Source: Paractinoplanes deccanensis (GTDB lineage Bacteria > Actinomycetota > Actinomycetes > Mycobacteriales > Micromonosporaceae). From it: a stretch of 46,335 bases of DNA. Shown here one piece after another: positions 15,728 through 23,861 of the stretch. Each line of letters begins with the position of its first letter. Position 1 is the stretch's first letter. Location: NCBI RefSeq assembly GCF_016862115.1, contig NZ_BOMI01000036.1:1-46335 (forward strand), written 5' to 3'. The notes under the pieces were generated by a model, which had not been told where the DNA came from, did not search any database, and saw only the letters and a program-made list of their open reading frames with translations. Position numbers and translations under genes: made by a program.

Positions 15728-16945
15728 ATGGACGATTCCGTACGCCTGCGCGCCGCCACCACCGATGATCTTCCGGCGATCGCCGACCTCATCGGGCAGG
15801 TCTTCCACGAGCGCATGACCGAGGAGACCCGCGAGTGGGAGACCCGGATCACCGAGGTCGAGCGCTCGGTGGTGGCCGACGCGGGCGGCCTGGTGGTGGG
15901 GCACGCCACCGCGCAGACGCGCGAGCTCAGCGTGCCGGGCGCGGTGATACCGGCCGCCCACGTCACCGGGGTCGGTGTCGCCCCGACACACCGCCGCCGG
16001 GGCCTGCTCAGCGGCATGATGCGCCGCCAGCTCACCGAGATCGCCGAGGCCGGCCGCGAGCCCGTCGCGGTGCTCTGGGCCAGCGAGACGGCGATCTACC
16101 CGCGCTTCGGCTACGGCTCGGCCGCCGACCGCCTGCGGCTCGAGATCGCCACCCGCGAGGTGCGCCTCACGGCGCCGGTGCAGCCGGTGCGGCTGCGCAT
16201 GGTCAAGCCGGGCGAGGCGCGCGCGGAGCTCGCGGCGCTGCACGACCGGCTGCGCGCGGAGCGGCCCGGCTGGTCGAGCCGGGGCGACCAGTGGTGGCAA
16301 TACCTGCTGCGCGACACCGACGGGCAGCGCAACGGCGGCACGGACCTCTACGGTGTGATCGCCGAGGGCGACGACGGCCCGGCGGGATACGCGCTGTGGC
16401 GGGTCAAGGACGGCTGGAACGGCTACGGGCCGGACGCCACGGTGCGCGTGCAGGAGGTCGTGGCGCAGGACACCGCCGCCTACACCGAGCTGTGGCGCTT
16501 CCTGCTCACGATCGACCTGGTCCGCACCGCCGTCTACGGCTACGCCTCGCTCGACGAGCCGCTGCAGCACATGGTCGACGAGCCGCGCCGGCTCGGCCGC
16601 GGGTACGAGGACGCGCTGTGGGTGCGCCTGGTCGACCTGCCCGCCGCCTTGGAGGCCCGGCGCTACCTCTTCCCGGTCGACGTCGTGCTCGAGGTCACCG
16701 ATCCGCTGATCGAGGCCAACAACGGCCGGTGGCGCCTCACCGCCGATCAGGACAAGGCCTCGTGTGTACGCAGTGCCGACGCGCCCGATCTCAGCTGCAC
16801 CGTCACCGAGCTCGGCGCGGCCTATCTCGGTGGCACCTCGCTCGCCGCGCTGGCCGCCGCGGGCCGGGTGCGGCGGCTCACCGGCAACTTCCCGTCGGCC
16901 GCCTTCGGATGGCATCGCCCGCCGGTGGCCCTCGAGGTGTTCTGA
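15728..16945 (+). CDS. Eis-like GNAT N-acetyltransferase
   Basis: This 405-residue protein matches the Eis family length and layout. An N-terminal GNAT domain has AHVTGVGVAPTHRRRGLLSGMMRRQL (acetyl-CoA loop, V/I-x-x-x-RRxG). A second degenerate GNAT domain and a C-terminal sterol-carrier-like domain (TDPLIEANNGRWRLTADQ...FPSAAFGWHRPPVALEVF) follow. In mycobacterial Eis the C-terminal Phe carboxylate acts as catalytic base; this protein also ends in Phe. Eis enzymes acetylate amines at many positions, including aminoglycosides. The start is ATG 15728; GTG 15722 is an equal alternative. The ribosome site is weak. Confidence 0.88.
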   Translation: MDDSVRLRAATTDDLPAIADLIGQVFHERMTEETREWETRITEVERSVVADAGGLVVGHATAQTRELSVPGAVIPAAHVTGVGVAPTHRRRGLLSGMMRRQLTEIAEAGREPVAVLWASETAIYPRFGYGSAADRLRLEIATREVRLTAPVQPVRLRMVKPGEARAELAALHDRLRAERPGWSSRGDQWWQYLLRDTDGQRNGGTDLYGVIAEGDDGPAGYALWRVKDGWNGYGPDATVRVQEVVAQDTAAYTELWRFLLTIDLVRTAVYGYASLDEPLQHMVDEPRRLGRGYEDALWVRLVDLPAALEARRYLFPVDVVLEVTDPLIEANNGRWRLTADQDKASCVRSADAPDLSCTVTELGAAYLGGTSLAALAAAGRVRRLTGNFPSAAFGWHRPPVALEVF

Positions 16946-16974
16946 GTGAGGCGCGCAGCGGTACCGTCGGCGTC

Positions 16975-17541
16975 ATGGGTGAGCCCGAACGCCGACGTCG
17001 CCGCGTGCGTCCCTCCCACTCGGCCGCGCCCGCCGCGGCGCCCGGGCCCGGTGAGGCCGCCGGCGAGGCCACGCGGCCGGCCGTGACCACGCCGCGCGGA
17101 TCCGGCGAGGCCGCTGGTGCGAGCGCCGGCGTGGCCGCCGGTGACACTGCCAGCGGGGGTGCCAGGGACGCTGCCGGCGGGGGTGCCGGCGACGCTGCCG
17201 GTGAGGCCGTGACGTCGCCCGTCGCCGATCCGGTGGACGAGCCCGATCCGGTGCCCGCGCCGCCCAAGGTCAAGCCCGTCGAGGCGCGACCGCCGCGCAA
17301 CGGCGGCGGCGCCGCGGGCCGCCGCACGCTCGGCAACGGCCCGGGCGGCGACGACCGCGAGGCCGAGCGGGGCCTGCGCGGCCTCGTCGGCTCCGGGTCG
17401 TCCCAGGTCAGCGTGGGCGCCGCGCTGCGGGCGCGTGACGCTGCCCGGCCCACCGACGAGCAGCTGGCCGAGGCGGACGCCCACCTGACGATCGTGCGGC
17501 GCAACTGGGTCCCCCGCGAGGACCTGCCCCGCAACCGCTGA
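16975..17541 (+). CDS. Low-complexity Ala/Gly/Pro-rich protein, unknown
   Basis: This 188-residue protein starts at ATG 16975, 29 bp after the Eis-like gene. The first roughly 120 residues are disordered and Ala/Gly/Pro-rich. They contain three in-frame copies of a 24-bp unit (17143-17214) giving DTASGGAR, DAAGGGAG and DAAGEAVT. The final 60 residues (GLRGLVGSGSSQVSVGAALRARDAARPTDEQLAEADAHLTIVRRNWVPREDLPR) look folded and conserved in character. No enzymatic motif, signal peptide or membrane helix is seen. The function is not recognised. A GC-rich non-coding stretch with GGAGCGAAGCGGAGCC follows. Confidence 0.6.
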   Translation: MGEPERRRRRVRPSHSAAPAAAPGPGEAAGEATRPAVTTPRGSGEAAGASAGVAAGDTASGGARDAAGGGAGDAAGEAVTSPVADPVDEPDPVPAPPKVKPVEARPPRNGGGAAGRRTLGNGPGGDDREAERGLRGLVGSGSSQVSVGAALRARDAARPTDEQLAEADAHLTIVRRNWVPREDLPRNR

Positions 17542-17630
17542 GCCCCGCGGTCGCCCGCGGAGCGAAGCGGAGCCGGCCGGCCGGCGTCGGGGCCGGCGGC
17601 CGAGGCGCCGCCGGGTTTGCCGCGCCGCGC

Positions 17631-18104
17631 TCAGCTCTCGGGCAGGGCCGGAAGCTCGCGGGTGCGCTCGTAGTCGGCGAGCTGGCCGATGCGGCGGGCG
17701 TGCCGCGGGTTGCCCGAGAAGGACGTGGCCAGGAAGGTCTCGACGAACGAGGTGGCCTCGTCGAGCGTGTGCTCGCGCGCGCCGATGCTGATCACGTTGG
17801 CGTCGTTGTGCTGGCGGGCGAGCTGGGCGATCTCGTTGCGCCAGACGAGTGCCGCGCGCACGCCGTCGATCTTGTTGGCGGCGATCTGCTCGCCGTTGCC
17901 GGACCCGCCGATGACGATGCCGAGCGAGCCCTCGTCGGCCACCACCTTGGCCCCGGTCTGCAGGCAGAACGCGGGGTAGTCGTCCTCGGGGTCGTAGACG
18001 TGCGGACCCACGTCCACGACGTCGTGCCCCTGCTTGATCAGGTGGTTGACGAGGTGCATCTTCAGCTCGTAGCCGGCGTGGTCGGAACCCAGGTAGACGC
18101 GCAT
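17631..18104 (-). CDS. rpiB: Ribose-5-phosphate isomerase B
   Basis: RpiB interconverts ribose-5-phosphate and ribulose-5-phosphate in the pentose phosphate pathway. The 157 residues include the phosphate/substrate motif GSDHAG (6-11) and the anion-hole loop GGSGNGE (66-72). The catalytic Cys of the E. coli type is replaced by Ser68, and Glu72 is present, as in mycobacterial RpiB, which uses the Glu as base. GAREHTLDEA lies near the C-terminus. It is the last gene of a leftward group: 36 bp separate it from the hydrolase, with a GAGAGAG ribosome site before ATG 18104. Confidence 0.95.
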   Translation of the reverse strand: MRVYLGSDHAGYELKMHLVNHLIKQGHDVVDVGPHVYDPEDDYPAFCLQTGAKVVADEGSLGIVIGGSGNGEQIAANKIDGVRAALVWRNEIAQLARQHNDANVISIGAREHTLDEATSFVETFLATSFSGNPRHARRIGQLADYERTRELPALPES

Positions 18105-18140
18105 GCTCTCACTCTCTCAGAACGATCTCTCGCGGAACGC

Positions 18141-19046
18141 TTAGAAGCACAGGGATGCTCGCAGAACGGCGGCGACCTGATCCGCCGCAACGCGCGCGTC
18201 GTCGATCACCGCGAGCTTGCGGGCGAAGCCGTGATTGACACCCATGTAGCGGGTGTGCACCACCGGGACGCCCGCGGCCATCAGGGCGTCCGCGTAGTCG
18301 GCGCCCTCGTCGCGCAGCGCGTCGTACTCCGCGGTGATGATCAGCGTGGGCGGCATCCCGGCGAGGTCGGCGGCGAGCGGCGCCACGTCGGGGGTGAACC
18401 GCTGCGCCGGGTCGGGGACGTACGTCTCCCAGGCCAGCTTCATCGAGGCCCGGTCGAGGCCGTACGAGCCGAGCTCGTCGTACGACTCCGAGGCCGTCAT
18501 CGGATCGATGGCCGGATAGATCAGCACCTGGTGGTCGAGGGGCGTGCCGAGGTCGCGCTGGCGCCGGGCCGCCACCGTGGCCAGCTGGCCGCCCGCGCTG
18601 TCGCCGCCGATCGCCAGCCGGGACGGGTCGACGCCGAGGTCGGCGCCGGACTTGCGGACGAAGGCGAGGACCGTGTCGACGTCGTCCCGGGCGGCCGGGA
18701 AGACGTGCTCCGGGGCGAGGCGGTAGTCGACGGACAGCACCGCGCAGCCGGAGCGGTCGGCGACGCGCCGGCACATCCGGTCGACGGTCTCGACGCTGCC
18801 GTAGCACCAGCCGCCGCCGTGCAGGTAGACGAAGACCGGGGCGTCGGTGCGCGTCGCGTACAGCCGGCAGGGCACCCCGCCGGCGTCGACGTCCACGACG
18901 ACGGGCAACGGCAGCGCCGGGCCGGTCTCCGCCTCGTTCGACTCCAGCATCGCCCGTCGCACGCCCTGGAGACGCTCGTAGGGATCGGCCGAGAGCGGCG
19001 GCTGGGGGCGAAGCCCGGCCGCCGCCGTGACCTGCGGGTTGAGCAT
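18141..19046 (-). CDS. HSL-type alpha/beta hydrolase (esterase)
   Basis: This 301-residue hormone-sensitive-lipase family esterase has the oxyanion motif HGGG (76-79), the nucleophile in GGDSAGG (S150), Asp in ITAEYDALRDEG and His in GVNHGF. These form a complete triad. The N-terminal cap has a family-type LPLPVVVDVDAGGVPCRLY. There is no signal peptide, so it is cytoplasmic. It probably cleaves short-chain carboxylic esters; the physiological substrate is unknown. It follows the DUF1015 gene by 2 bp, so the two are co-translated or co-transcribed. Confidence 0.9.
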   Translation of the reverse strand: MLNPQVTAAAGLRPQPPLSADPYERLQGVRRAMLESNEAETGPALPLPVVVDVDAGGVPCRLYATRTDAPVFVYLHGGGWCYGSVETVDRMCRRVADRSGCAVLSVDYRLAPEHVFPAARDDVDTVLAFVRKSGADLGVDPSRLAIGGDSAGGQLATVAARRQRDLGTPLDHQVLIYPAIDPMTASESYDELGSYGLDRASMKLAWETYVPDPAQRFTPDVAPLAADLAGMPPTLIITAEYDALRDEGADYADALMAAGVPVVHTRYMGVNHGFARKLAVIDDARVAADQVAAVLRASLCF

Positions 19047-19048
19047 GC

Positions 19049-20245
19049 TCAGTCGAGCTGGGCCAGGACGAGGCCGCCCCGCGCCTTGGGGGTGAACCAC
19101 GTACTCTTGCGGGGCAGCTTCTGCCGCTCCAGGTTGACCGTGACGAAGTCGTCGACGGTCACCGGCGCGATCAGCACGGCCAGCTCGGAACGGCCCTCGT
19201 CGACCTCGCCGCGCAGCCACTCGGCGGAGTAGTCGCCGCCGATGTAGGAGACACGCTTGTCGCCCGCGTCCAGGCCGAGCACGTCGCGCAGCAGCACCCG
19301 CTCGACCAGCGCGTGGTCGAGGTTGTCCACCGCCGAGAGGTTGGTGTTGACGGGGAGCCCGATCGCGAAGGTGCGCTTGGCGGCGTACACCTCGATGGTG
19401 CCCTTGGACGGCACCTGCGCGGGGCGCGGCACCTCGGTGACCGTCGCACCGCCCGCGCGCAGCCGCGCCAGGAACTCGTCGAGCGGCACCGGCAGCTCGC
19501 TGACCAGGCGGTTGTAGGGCTGGATGGCGACCGAGGCGGGCGTGGTGACGACCGCGAGGAAGCGCGGGAACCCGGCGGTCTGCGCGGCCAGGCTGCGGTG
19601 GTTGCCGTCGGCCACGACCAGCTCGCCGCCGCCGGCCAGCGCGGTCAGCTCGTCCTGCAGCGCGCCCGGGCCGACCACCCAGATCTCGTGGCTGCGGCCG
19701 GTCTGGTCGACGTCGGCCGCGGCGGGCTCCCCGGCGGCCTCGACGGCTGCCGCGAGGGCCGCGTGCAGCTCCTCACCCTTGGTGGTCTGCAGCAGCAGGA
19801 CGGGCGAGAGCAGCGTCCCCAGCGCCTCGGCCAGGGCCACGCGCTCGCGCACCTTTTCGAGGAAGACGTCCTCGTTGCGGATGACGAGGCCGGGCTCGTC
19901 GGCGCTCGTGGAGATCTGGTCGGTGTCGACCATGCTCCACAGCCCGTACGCGGGCGGCTCGCCCTCGCCGGTGATGCGGTAGAGCACGACGACCTGCTCG
20001 GCCGGGACGTAGCTGCCGTCGGCGCGCTCCAGCGCGAGCCGGGCCACCGCGTCGGGAAGCGAGTCGGTGAAGGACTTCCCGAGCGACTCGGGAGCGAGAT
20101 GGGGCATCTCGACAGCGAGAGAACTATGCGGATTGTCGGCGATGATGGACGTGATTTCGGCGTCGTCGGCGAATTCGTCGTAGTTCTGGGCGCCGGTGCC
20201 ACCAGCGGTGACCCAGGCCTTGCTGATCGGGTGCACGACCGTCAT
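19049..20245 (-). CDS. DUF1015 family protein
   Basis: The 398-residue length is typical of DUF1015. The hallmark VVADGNHRSLAA (the conserved ADGHHR-type segment) lies mid-protein. The end PRKSTWFTPKARGGLVLAQLD matches the usual PxKSTxFxPK finish. NPHSSLAVEMPHLAPES is also familiar from the family. The biochemical role is not established. Start ATG 20245 was chosen because upstream sequence in the frame is not coding. It sits between a 70-codon ORF and an esterase in what looks like one leftward operon ending in rpiB. Confidence 0.85.
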   Translation of the reverse strand: MTVVHPISKAWVTAGGTGAQNYDEFADDAEITSIIADNPHSSLAVEMPHLAPESLGKSFTDSLPDAVARLALERADGSYVPAEQVVVLYRITGEGEPPAYGLWSMVDTDQISTSADEPGLVIRNEDVFLEKVRERVALAEALGTLLSPVLLLQTTKGEELHAALAAAVEAAGEPAAADVDQTGRSHEIWVVGPGALQDELTALAGGGELVVADGNHRSLAAQTAGFPRFLAVVTTPASVAIQPYNRLVSELPVPLDEFLARLRAGGATVTEVPRPAQVPSKGTIEVYAAKRTFAIGLPVNTNLSAVDNLDHALVERVLLRDVLGLDAGDKRVSYIGGDYSAEWLRGEVDEGRSELAVLIAPVTVDDFVTVNLERQKLPRKSTWFTPKARGGLVLAQLD

Positions 20246-20255
20246 GACTGCCAAG

Positions 20256-20468
20256 CTACCGGGCGGCTCGACGGTGCTTGCCGACGGGCATGTTGCCCCG
20301 TGACCTGGCCAACTGGCCCCTGCGCCAGTCTCCGACGGGCCGCTGGAGGGGCGACGCCGAGACGGTGACCGGCGGTGCCACCAGGTCCGCGAGGTCGGGT
20401 GCGAGATTCGTCCAGTCACCGCGCTGGACCGCGATGGTGGACAGTGCCACCCCTTCGGTGTCGGCCAT
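20256..20468 (-). CDS. 70-residue hypothetical protein heading the DUF1015-rpiB operon
   Basis: A short frame starts ATG 20468 with GGAGAACGG 5 nt upstream and ends 10 bp before the DUF1015 start. The sequence is hydrophilic and ends very basic (RRGQLARSRGNMPVGKHRRAAR). Codon third positions are GC-rich until the end. It shows no cysteine, membrane helix or known motif. It may be a small regulatory or nucleic-acid-binding protein, or a leader ORF setting DUF1015 translation. A large palindrome lies just upstream. Confidence 0.5.
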   Translation of the reverse strand: MADTEGVALSTIAVQRGDWTNLAPDLADLVAPPVTVSASPLQRPVGDWRRGQLARSRGNMPVGKHRRAAR

Positions 20469-20483
20469 TTTCCGTTCTCCGTC

Positions 20484-20512
20484 TTGGATGAGGTGTATCT
20501 CACCCCATCCAA
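20484..20512. promoter_or_regulatory. 29-bp palindrome upstream of the 70-aa/DUF1015 operon
   Basis: TTGGATGAGGTG (20484-20495) and CACCCCATCCAA (20501-20512) are inverted 12-bp arms with a single mismatch and a 5-bp spacer. It lies 16 bp upstream of the 70-codon ORF and 29 bp after the stop of the nitroreductase-like gene. It is not GC-rich and has no U-tract, so a dimeric regulator's operator is more likely than a terminator. Confidence 0.55.
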
Positions 20513-20540
20513 CGACGCGTACGGAGTGCCAGAAGCGCAA

Positions 20541-21170
20541 TCAGTCGAAAATGGGCCCGATGTCGCGCGAACGCTTGAGTTCGTAGAAGCCGGGAGTGCC
20601 CGCGACGAGCAGCACGCCGTCCCAGAGCTTGCCGGCGGCCTCACCCTTGGGGGCCGGCGTGACGACCGGGCCGAAGAACGCCACCTTGTCGCCGTCGCCG
20701 TTCGGGCCGGGCGCGTGGATCACCGGGGTGCCGACGTCGGTGCCGACCGGCTTCATGCCCGCGTCGTGGCTGCCGCGCAGCGCGTCGTCCCAGGCGTCGC
20801 TGGTCGCCGCGTCGGCCAGCGCGGTGTCGAGGCCGACCTCGGCCAGCGCCTCCGTGAAGAGCTTCTCGTCCAGCTCGTACTTCTTGAGGTGGATGCGCGT
20901 CCCGAGGGCCGTGTAGAGGTCGCGGAGCACCTGCGGGCCGGCGGCCTCCTCGGCCGCGATGCACACCCGCACCGGGCCCCATCCCTTGGCCATCAGCTCC
21001 TGGTACTCCTGCGGGAGGTCACGGCCCTGGTTGAGCACGGACAGGCTCATCACGTTGAAGCGGACGTCGAGGGGGCGGACCTTCTCCACCTCGAGCAGCC
21101 ACCGGGACGTCATCCAGGCCCACGGGCAGATGGGGTCGAACCACATGTCGACCGTGCTGCGTTCAGTCAT
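20541..21170 (-). CDS. DsbA-family mycothiol-dependent nitroreductase, Rv2466c-like
   Basis: This 209-residue thioredoxin-fold protein closely follows Rv2466c. It begins VDMWFDPICPWAWMTSRWLLEVEKVR, then has VMSLSVLNQGRDLPQEY, GWGPVRVCIAAEEAAGP, GTPVIHAPG and VAFFGPV, and ends ELKRSRDIGPIFD. Rv2466c reduces nitro-compounds with mycothiol and is induced by oxidative stress through SigH (family knowledge). Here the CxxC site is C15-P-W-A18, so the second Cys is missing and a monothiol mechanism is expected. Start ATG 21170 has GGGGGAG 9 nt upstream. It is divergent from pepN. Confidence 0.9.
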   Translation of the reverse strand: MTERSTVDMWFDPICPWAWMTSRWLLEVEKVRPLDVRFNVMSLSVLNQGRDLPQEYQELMAKGWGPVRVCIAAEEAAGPQVLRDLYTALGTRIHLKKYELDEKLFTEALAEVGLDTALADAATSDAWDDALRGSHDAGMKPVGTDVGTPVIHAPGPNGDGDKVAFFGPVVTPAPKGEAAGKLWDGVLLVAGTPGFYELKRSRDIGPIFD

Positions 21171-21209
21171 GTGTCGATACTCCCCCAAGCAACTATCTAT
21201 TGCTCGACT

Positions 21210-21223
21210 GTCCTGTGCAGGAC
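21210..21223. promoter_or_regulatory. Palindrome in the nitroreductase/pepN divergent region
   Basis: GTCCTGTGCAGGAC has perfect 6-bp arms around TG. It lies 40 bp from the nitroreductase start and about 76 bp from pepN. A weaker AGCAA/TTGCT repeat lies beside it. It is plausibly a regulator site for one or both genes. Confidence 0.35.
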
Positions 21224-21299
21224 CCCGGGTGAGGTGTGCCACCTGCGGCGGTCCGCATAGGGTGAGGAGGAAAGCTTGTGCGCTCAGAGGAGAGTGACT

Positions 21300-23861
21300 G
21301 TGGCCGGAGTTCGTAATTTGACCCAGGTGGAGGCCGCCGAGCGCGCCCGCCTGCTCGAGGTCACCGGGTACGACATCACCTTGGACCTCACCGACGGCCA
21401 CGGCAATCCCGGCGACGGCACCTTCCGCTCCACCACGGTCGTGACGTTCACCTGCCGGGAGCCCGGGGCCGAGACCTTCATCGAGACCGCCGCGGCCTCG
21501 GTGCGGTCGGCGACCCTCAACGGGCAGCCGCTCGACCTCGCCGGGTTCTCGGCCGAGAAGGGCCTGACCCTCACCGGGCTCGCCGCCGACAACGAGCTGG
21601 TCGTCGACGCCGACTTCGCCTACTCGGCGAGCGGCCAGGGGCTGCAGCGCAGCCCCGACCCGGTCGACAAGGAGATCTACCTCTACAGCCAGTTCGAGAC
21701 GGCCGACGCGCAGCGGGTCTACAGCTGCTTCGACCAGCCCGACCTCAAGAGCGTGTACACGTGGCACGCCACGGTGCCCGCGCACTGGAAGGTCGTGTCC
21801 AACAGCCCGATCGAGCGCGAGGAGGCCGCGGGCCCCGGCGCCAAGACCGTGCACTTCGCGACGTCAGCGCGGATGAGCACCTACATCACCGCGCTCTGCG
21901 CCGGGCCCTATCACGAGGTGCGCGACGAGCACGACGGCATCTCGCTCGGTGTCTTCTGCCGGGCCTCGATGGCGCAGTACCTCGACGCCGGCAACCTGTT
22001 CGAGGTCACCAAGCAGGGCTTCGACTTCTTCCACGAGCAGTTCGGGGTGCGCTACCCGCTGCCGAAGTACGACCAGCTGTGGGTGCCGGACTTCAACGCC
22101 GGCGCGATGGAGAACTTCGGCTGCGTCACCCACGCCGAGGCGCACTACATCTTCCGCTCGCAGGTCACCGACTTCGAGTACGAGCAGCGCGCCAACACGA
22201 TCCTGCACGAGCTCGCGCACATGTGGTTCGGCGACCTGGTCACCATGCGGTGGTGGAACGACCTGTGGCTCAACGAGTCGTTCGCCGAGTGGGCCAGCCA
22301 CTGGTGCAACACCCACGCGACCCGCTTCACCGACGCCTGGACGACGTTCCTGTCGGTGCGCAAGAGCTGGGGCTACCGCCAGGACCAGCTCTCCTCGACG
22401 CACCCCGTCTACACCGAGATGCCCGACCTCGAGGCGGTCGAGGTCAACTTCGACGGGATCACGTACGCCAAGGGCGCCAGCGTCATCAAGCAGCTCGTGG
22501 CGTACGTGGGACTCGACTCGTTCCTCAGCGGCCTGCGCGCCTACTTCGGCAAGCACGCCTGGGGCAACGCGACCTTCGACGACCTGCTCACCGAGCTCGA
22601 GTCGGCGTCCGGCCGCGAGCTGCGCAAGTTCGCCGCGCAGTGGCTCGAGACGTCCCAGGTCAACACGCTGCGGCCGATTGTCGAGATCAACGGCGACGGC
22701 ACGTACGCGAGCGTGCTCGTGCGGCAGGAGGCGCCGGCCGACTACCCGACGCTGCGCACCCACCGCATCGGCGTGGGCCTCTACGACCTCGAGGGCGACC
22801 GGCTGGTCCGGCGCGACCTGCTCGAGATCGACGTGACGGGCGAGCGCACCGAGATCCCCGCCCTCGCCGGCGTCAAGGCGGCCGACGTGCTGCTGCTCAA
22901 CGACGACGACCTCACGTACGCCAAGCTGCGCCTCGACGAGCGCTCGATGGCGACGGTGGTGCGCCACATCGCCGGCCTCGACTCGTCGCTGTCGCGGGCG
23001 CTGTGCTGGGCCGCGGCCTGGGACATGCTGCGCGACGCCGAGCTGGCGGCCCGTGACTACGTGACGCTGGTCTGCTCGGGCCTGCCCGCCGAGACCGACA
23101 TCAACCTGGCCACCTACACGTTCCGCCAGGCGTCCACCGCTATCGCCCAGTACGCGGACCCGGCGTGGCAGGCGACCGGCTACGCCCAGCTCGCCGAGAT
23201 GGCCCGCGCCCAGCTCGCCGCAGCGGCTCCCGGCAGCGGCTGGCAGCTCACCTGGGCCCGCGGCTTCATCGGCGCGGCCCGCACGCGGGACGAGCAGGCG
23301 GTGCTGCGCGGCTGGCTGACCGGCGACAACGTGCCCGAGGGCCTGGTCGTCGACACCGAGCTGCGCTGGTCGCTGATCCAGGCGCTGGCGTCGCTCGGCG
23401 CGGCGAGCGACGAGGAGATCGGCAACGAGCTCGACGCCGACCGCACGGCGAGCGGCGAGCGCGAGGCGGCGGTGGCCCGCGCCCTGATCCCCACGGCCGA
23501 GAACAAGGCCCGGGTGTGGGCGGAGCTGACCGGCGAGGCCGACGTGCCCAACTGGCTCAACCGCTCGCTGCTGACCGGCTTCCAGAGCGCCAAGCAGGTC
23601 GAGCTGACGGCGCCGTACGCGACGAAGTTCTTCGACGTGGTCGGCGACGTGTGGGCCCGGTCGGACAGCGAGCCCGCGCAGGAGTTCGCGATGCTCGGCT
23701 ACCCCGTCTACCAGATCAGCGAGGAGACGGTCGCGCTCACCGACGCGTGGCTCGCCAAGGACGGGCAGCCGGCGTCGCTGCGGCGGCTGGTCGCCGAGGG
23801 CCGCGACGGCGTCGTGCGCGCCCTCAAGGCCCGCGCCAAGGATGTCGCGGCGGCCGGCTGA
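21300..23861 (+). CDS. pepN: Aminopeptidase N (M1 zinc metallopeptidase)
   Basis: This 853-residue cytosolic aminopeptidase removes N-terminal residues from peptides, finishing the work of Clp and other proteases. The N-terminal beta-domain is followed by the exopeptidase motif GAMEN (268-272) and zinc site HELAH (303-307) with the third ligand E326 (NESFAEW). A C-terminal ERAP1-like helical domain spans about 520-850. Length and order fit the actinobacterial PepN. Start GTG 21300 has AGAGGAGAG 7 nt upstream. A -10-like TAGGGT (21257-21262) precedes it. Its stop abuts the stop of the convergent Uma2 gene with no gap. Confidence 0.97.
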   Translation: MAGVRNLTQVEAAERARLLEVTGYDITLDLTDGHGNPGDGTFRSTTVVTFTCREPGAETFIETAAASVRSATLNGQPLDLAGFSAEKGLTLTGLAADNELVVDADFAYSASGQGLQRSPDPVDKEIYLYSQFETADAQRVYSCFDQPDLKSVYTWHATVPAHWKVVSNSPIEREEAAGPGAKTVHFATSARMSTYITALCAGPYHEVRDEHDGISLGVFCRASMAQYLDAGNLFEVTKQGFDFFHEQFGVRYPLPKYDQLWVPDFNAGAMENFGCVTHAEAHYIFRSQVTDFEYEQRANTILHELAHMWFGDLVTMRWWNDLWLNESFAEWASHWCNTHATRFTDAWTTFLSVRKSWGYRQDQLSSTHPVYTEMPDLEAVEVNFDGITYAKGASVIKQLVAYVGLDSFLSGLRAYFGKHAWGNATFDDLLTELESASGRELRKFAAQWLETSQVNTLRPIVEINGDGTYASVLVRQEAPADYPTLRTHRIGVGLYDLEGDRLVRRDLLEIDVTGERTEIPALAGVKAADVLLLNDDDLTYAKLRLDERSMATVVRHIAGLDSSLSRALCWAAAWDMLRDAELAARDYVTLVCSGLPAETDINLATYTFRQASTAIAQYADPAWQATGYAQLAEMARAQLAAAAPGSGWQLTWARGFIGAARTRDEQAVLRGWLTGDNVPEGLVVDTELRWSLIQALASLGAASDEEIGNELDADRTASGEREAAVARALIPTAENKARVWAELTGEADVPNWLNRSLLTGFQSAKQVELTAPYATKFFDVVGDVWARSDSEPAQEFAMLGYPVYQISEETVALTDAWLAKDGQPASLRRLVAEGRDGVVRALKARAKDVAAAG

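Noticed and set aside
14154..17541. Glycosyltransferase, dehydrogenase and Eis-like acetyltransferase as a biosynthetic cluster
   Set aside because: The genes face different ways, have separate promoters and no core synthase or resistance gene is present.
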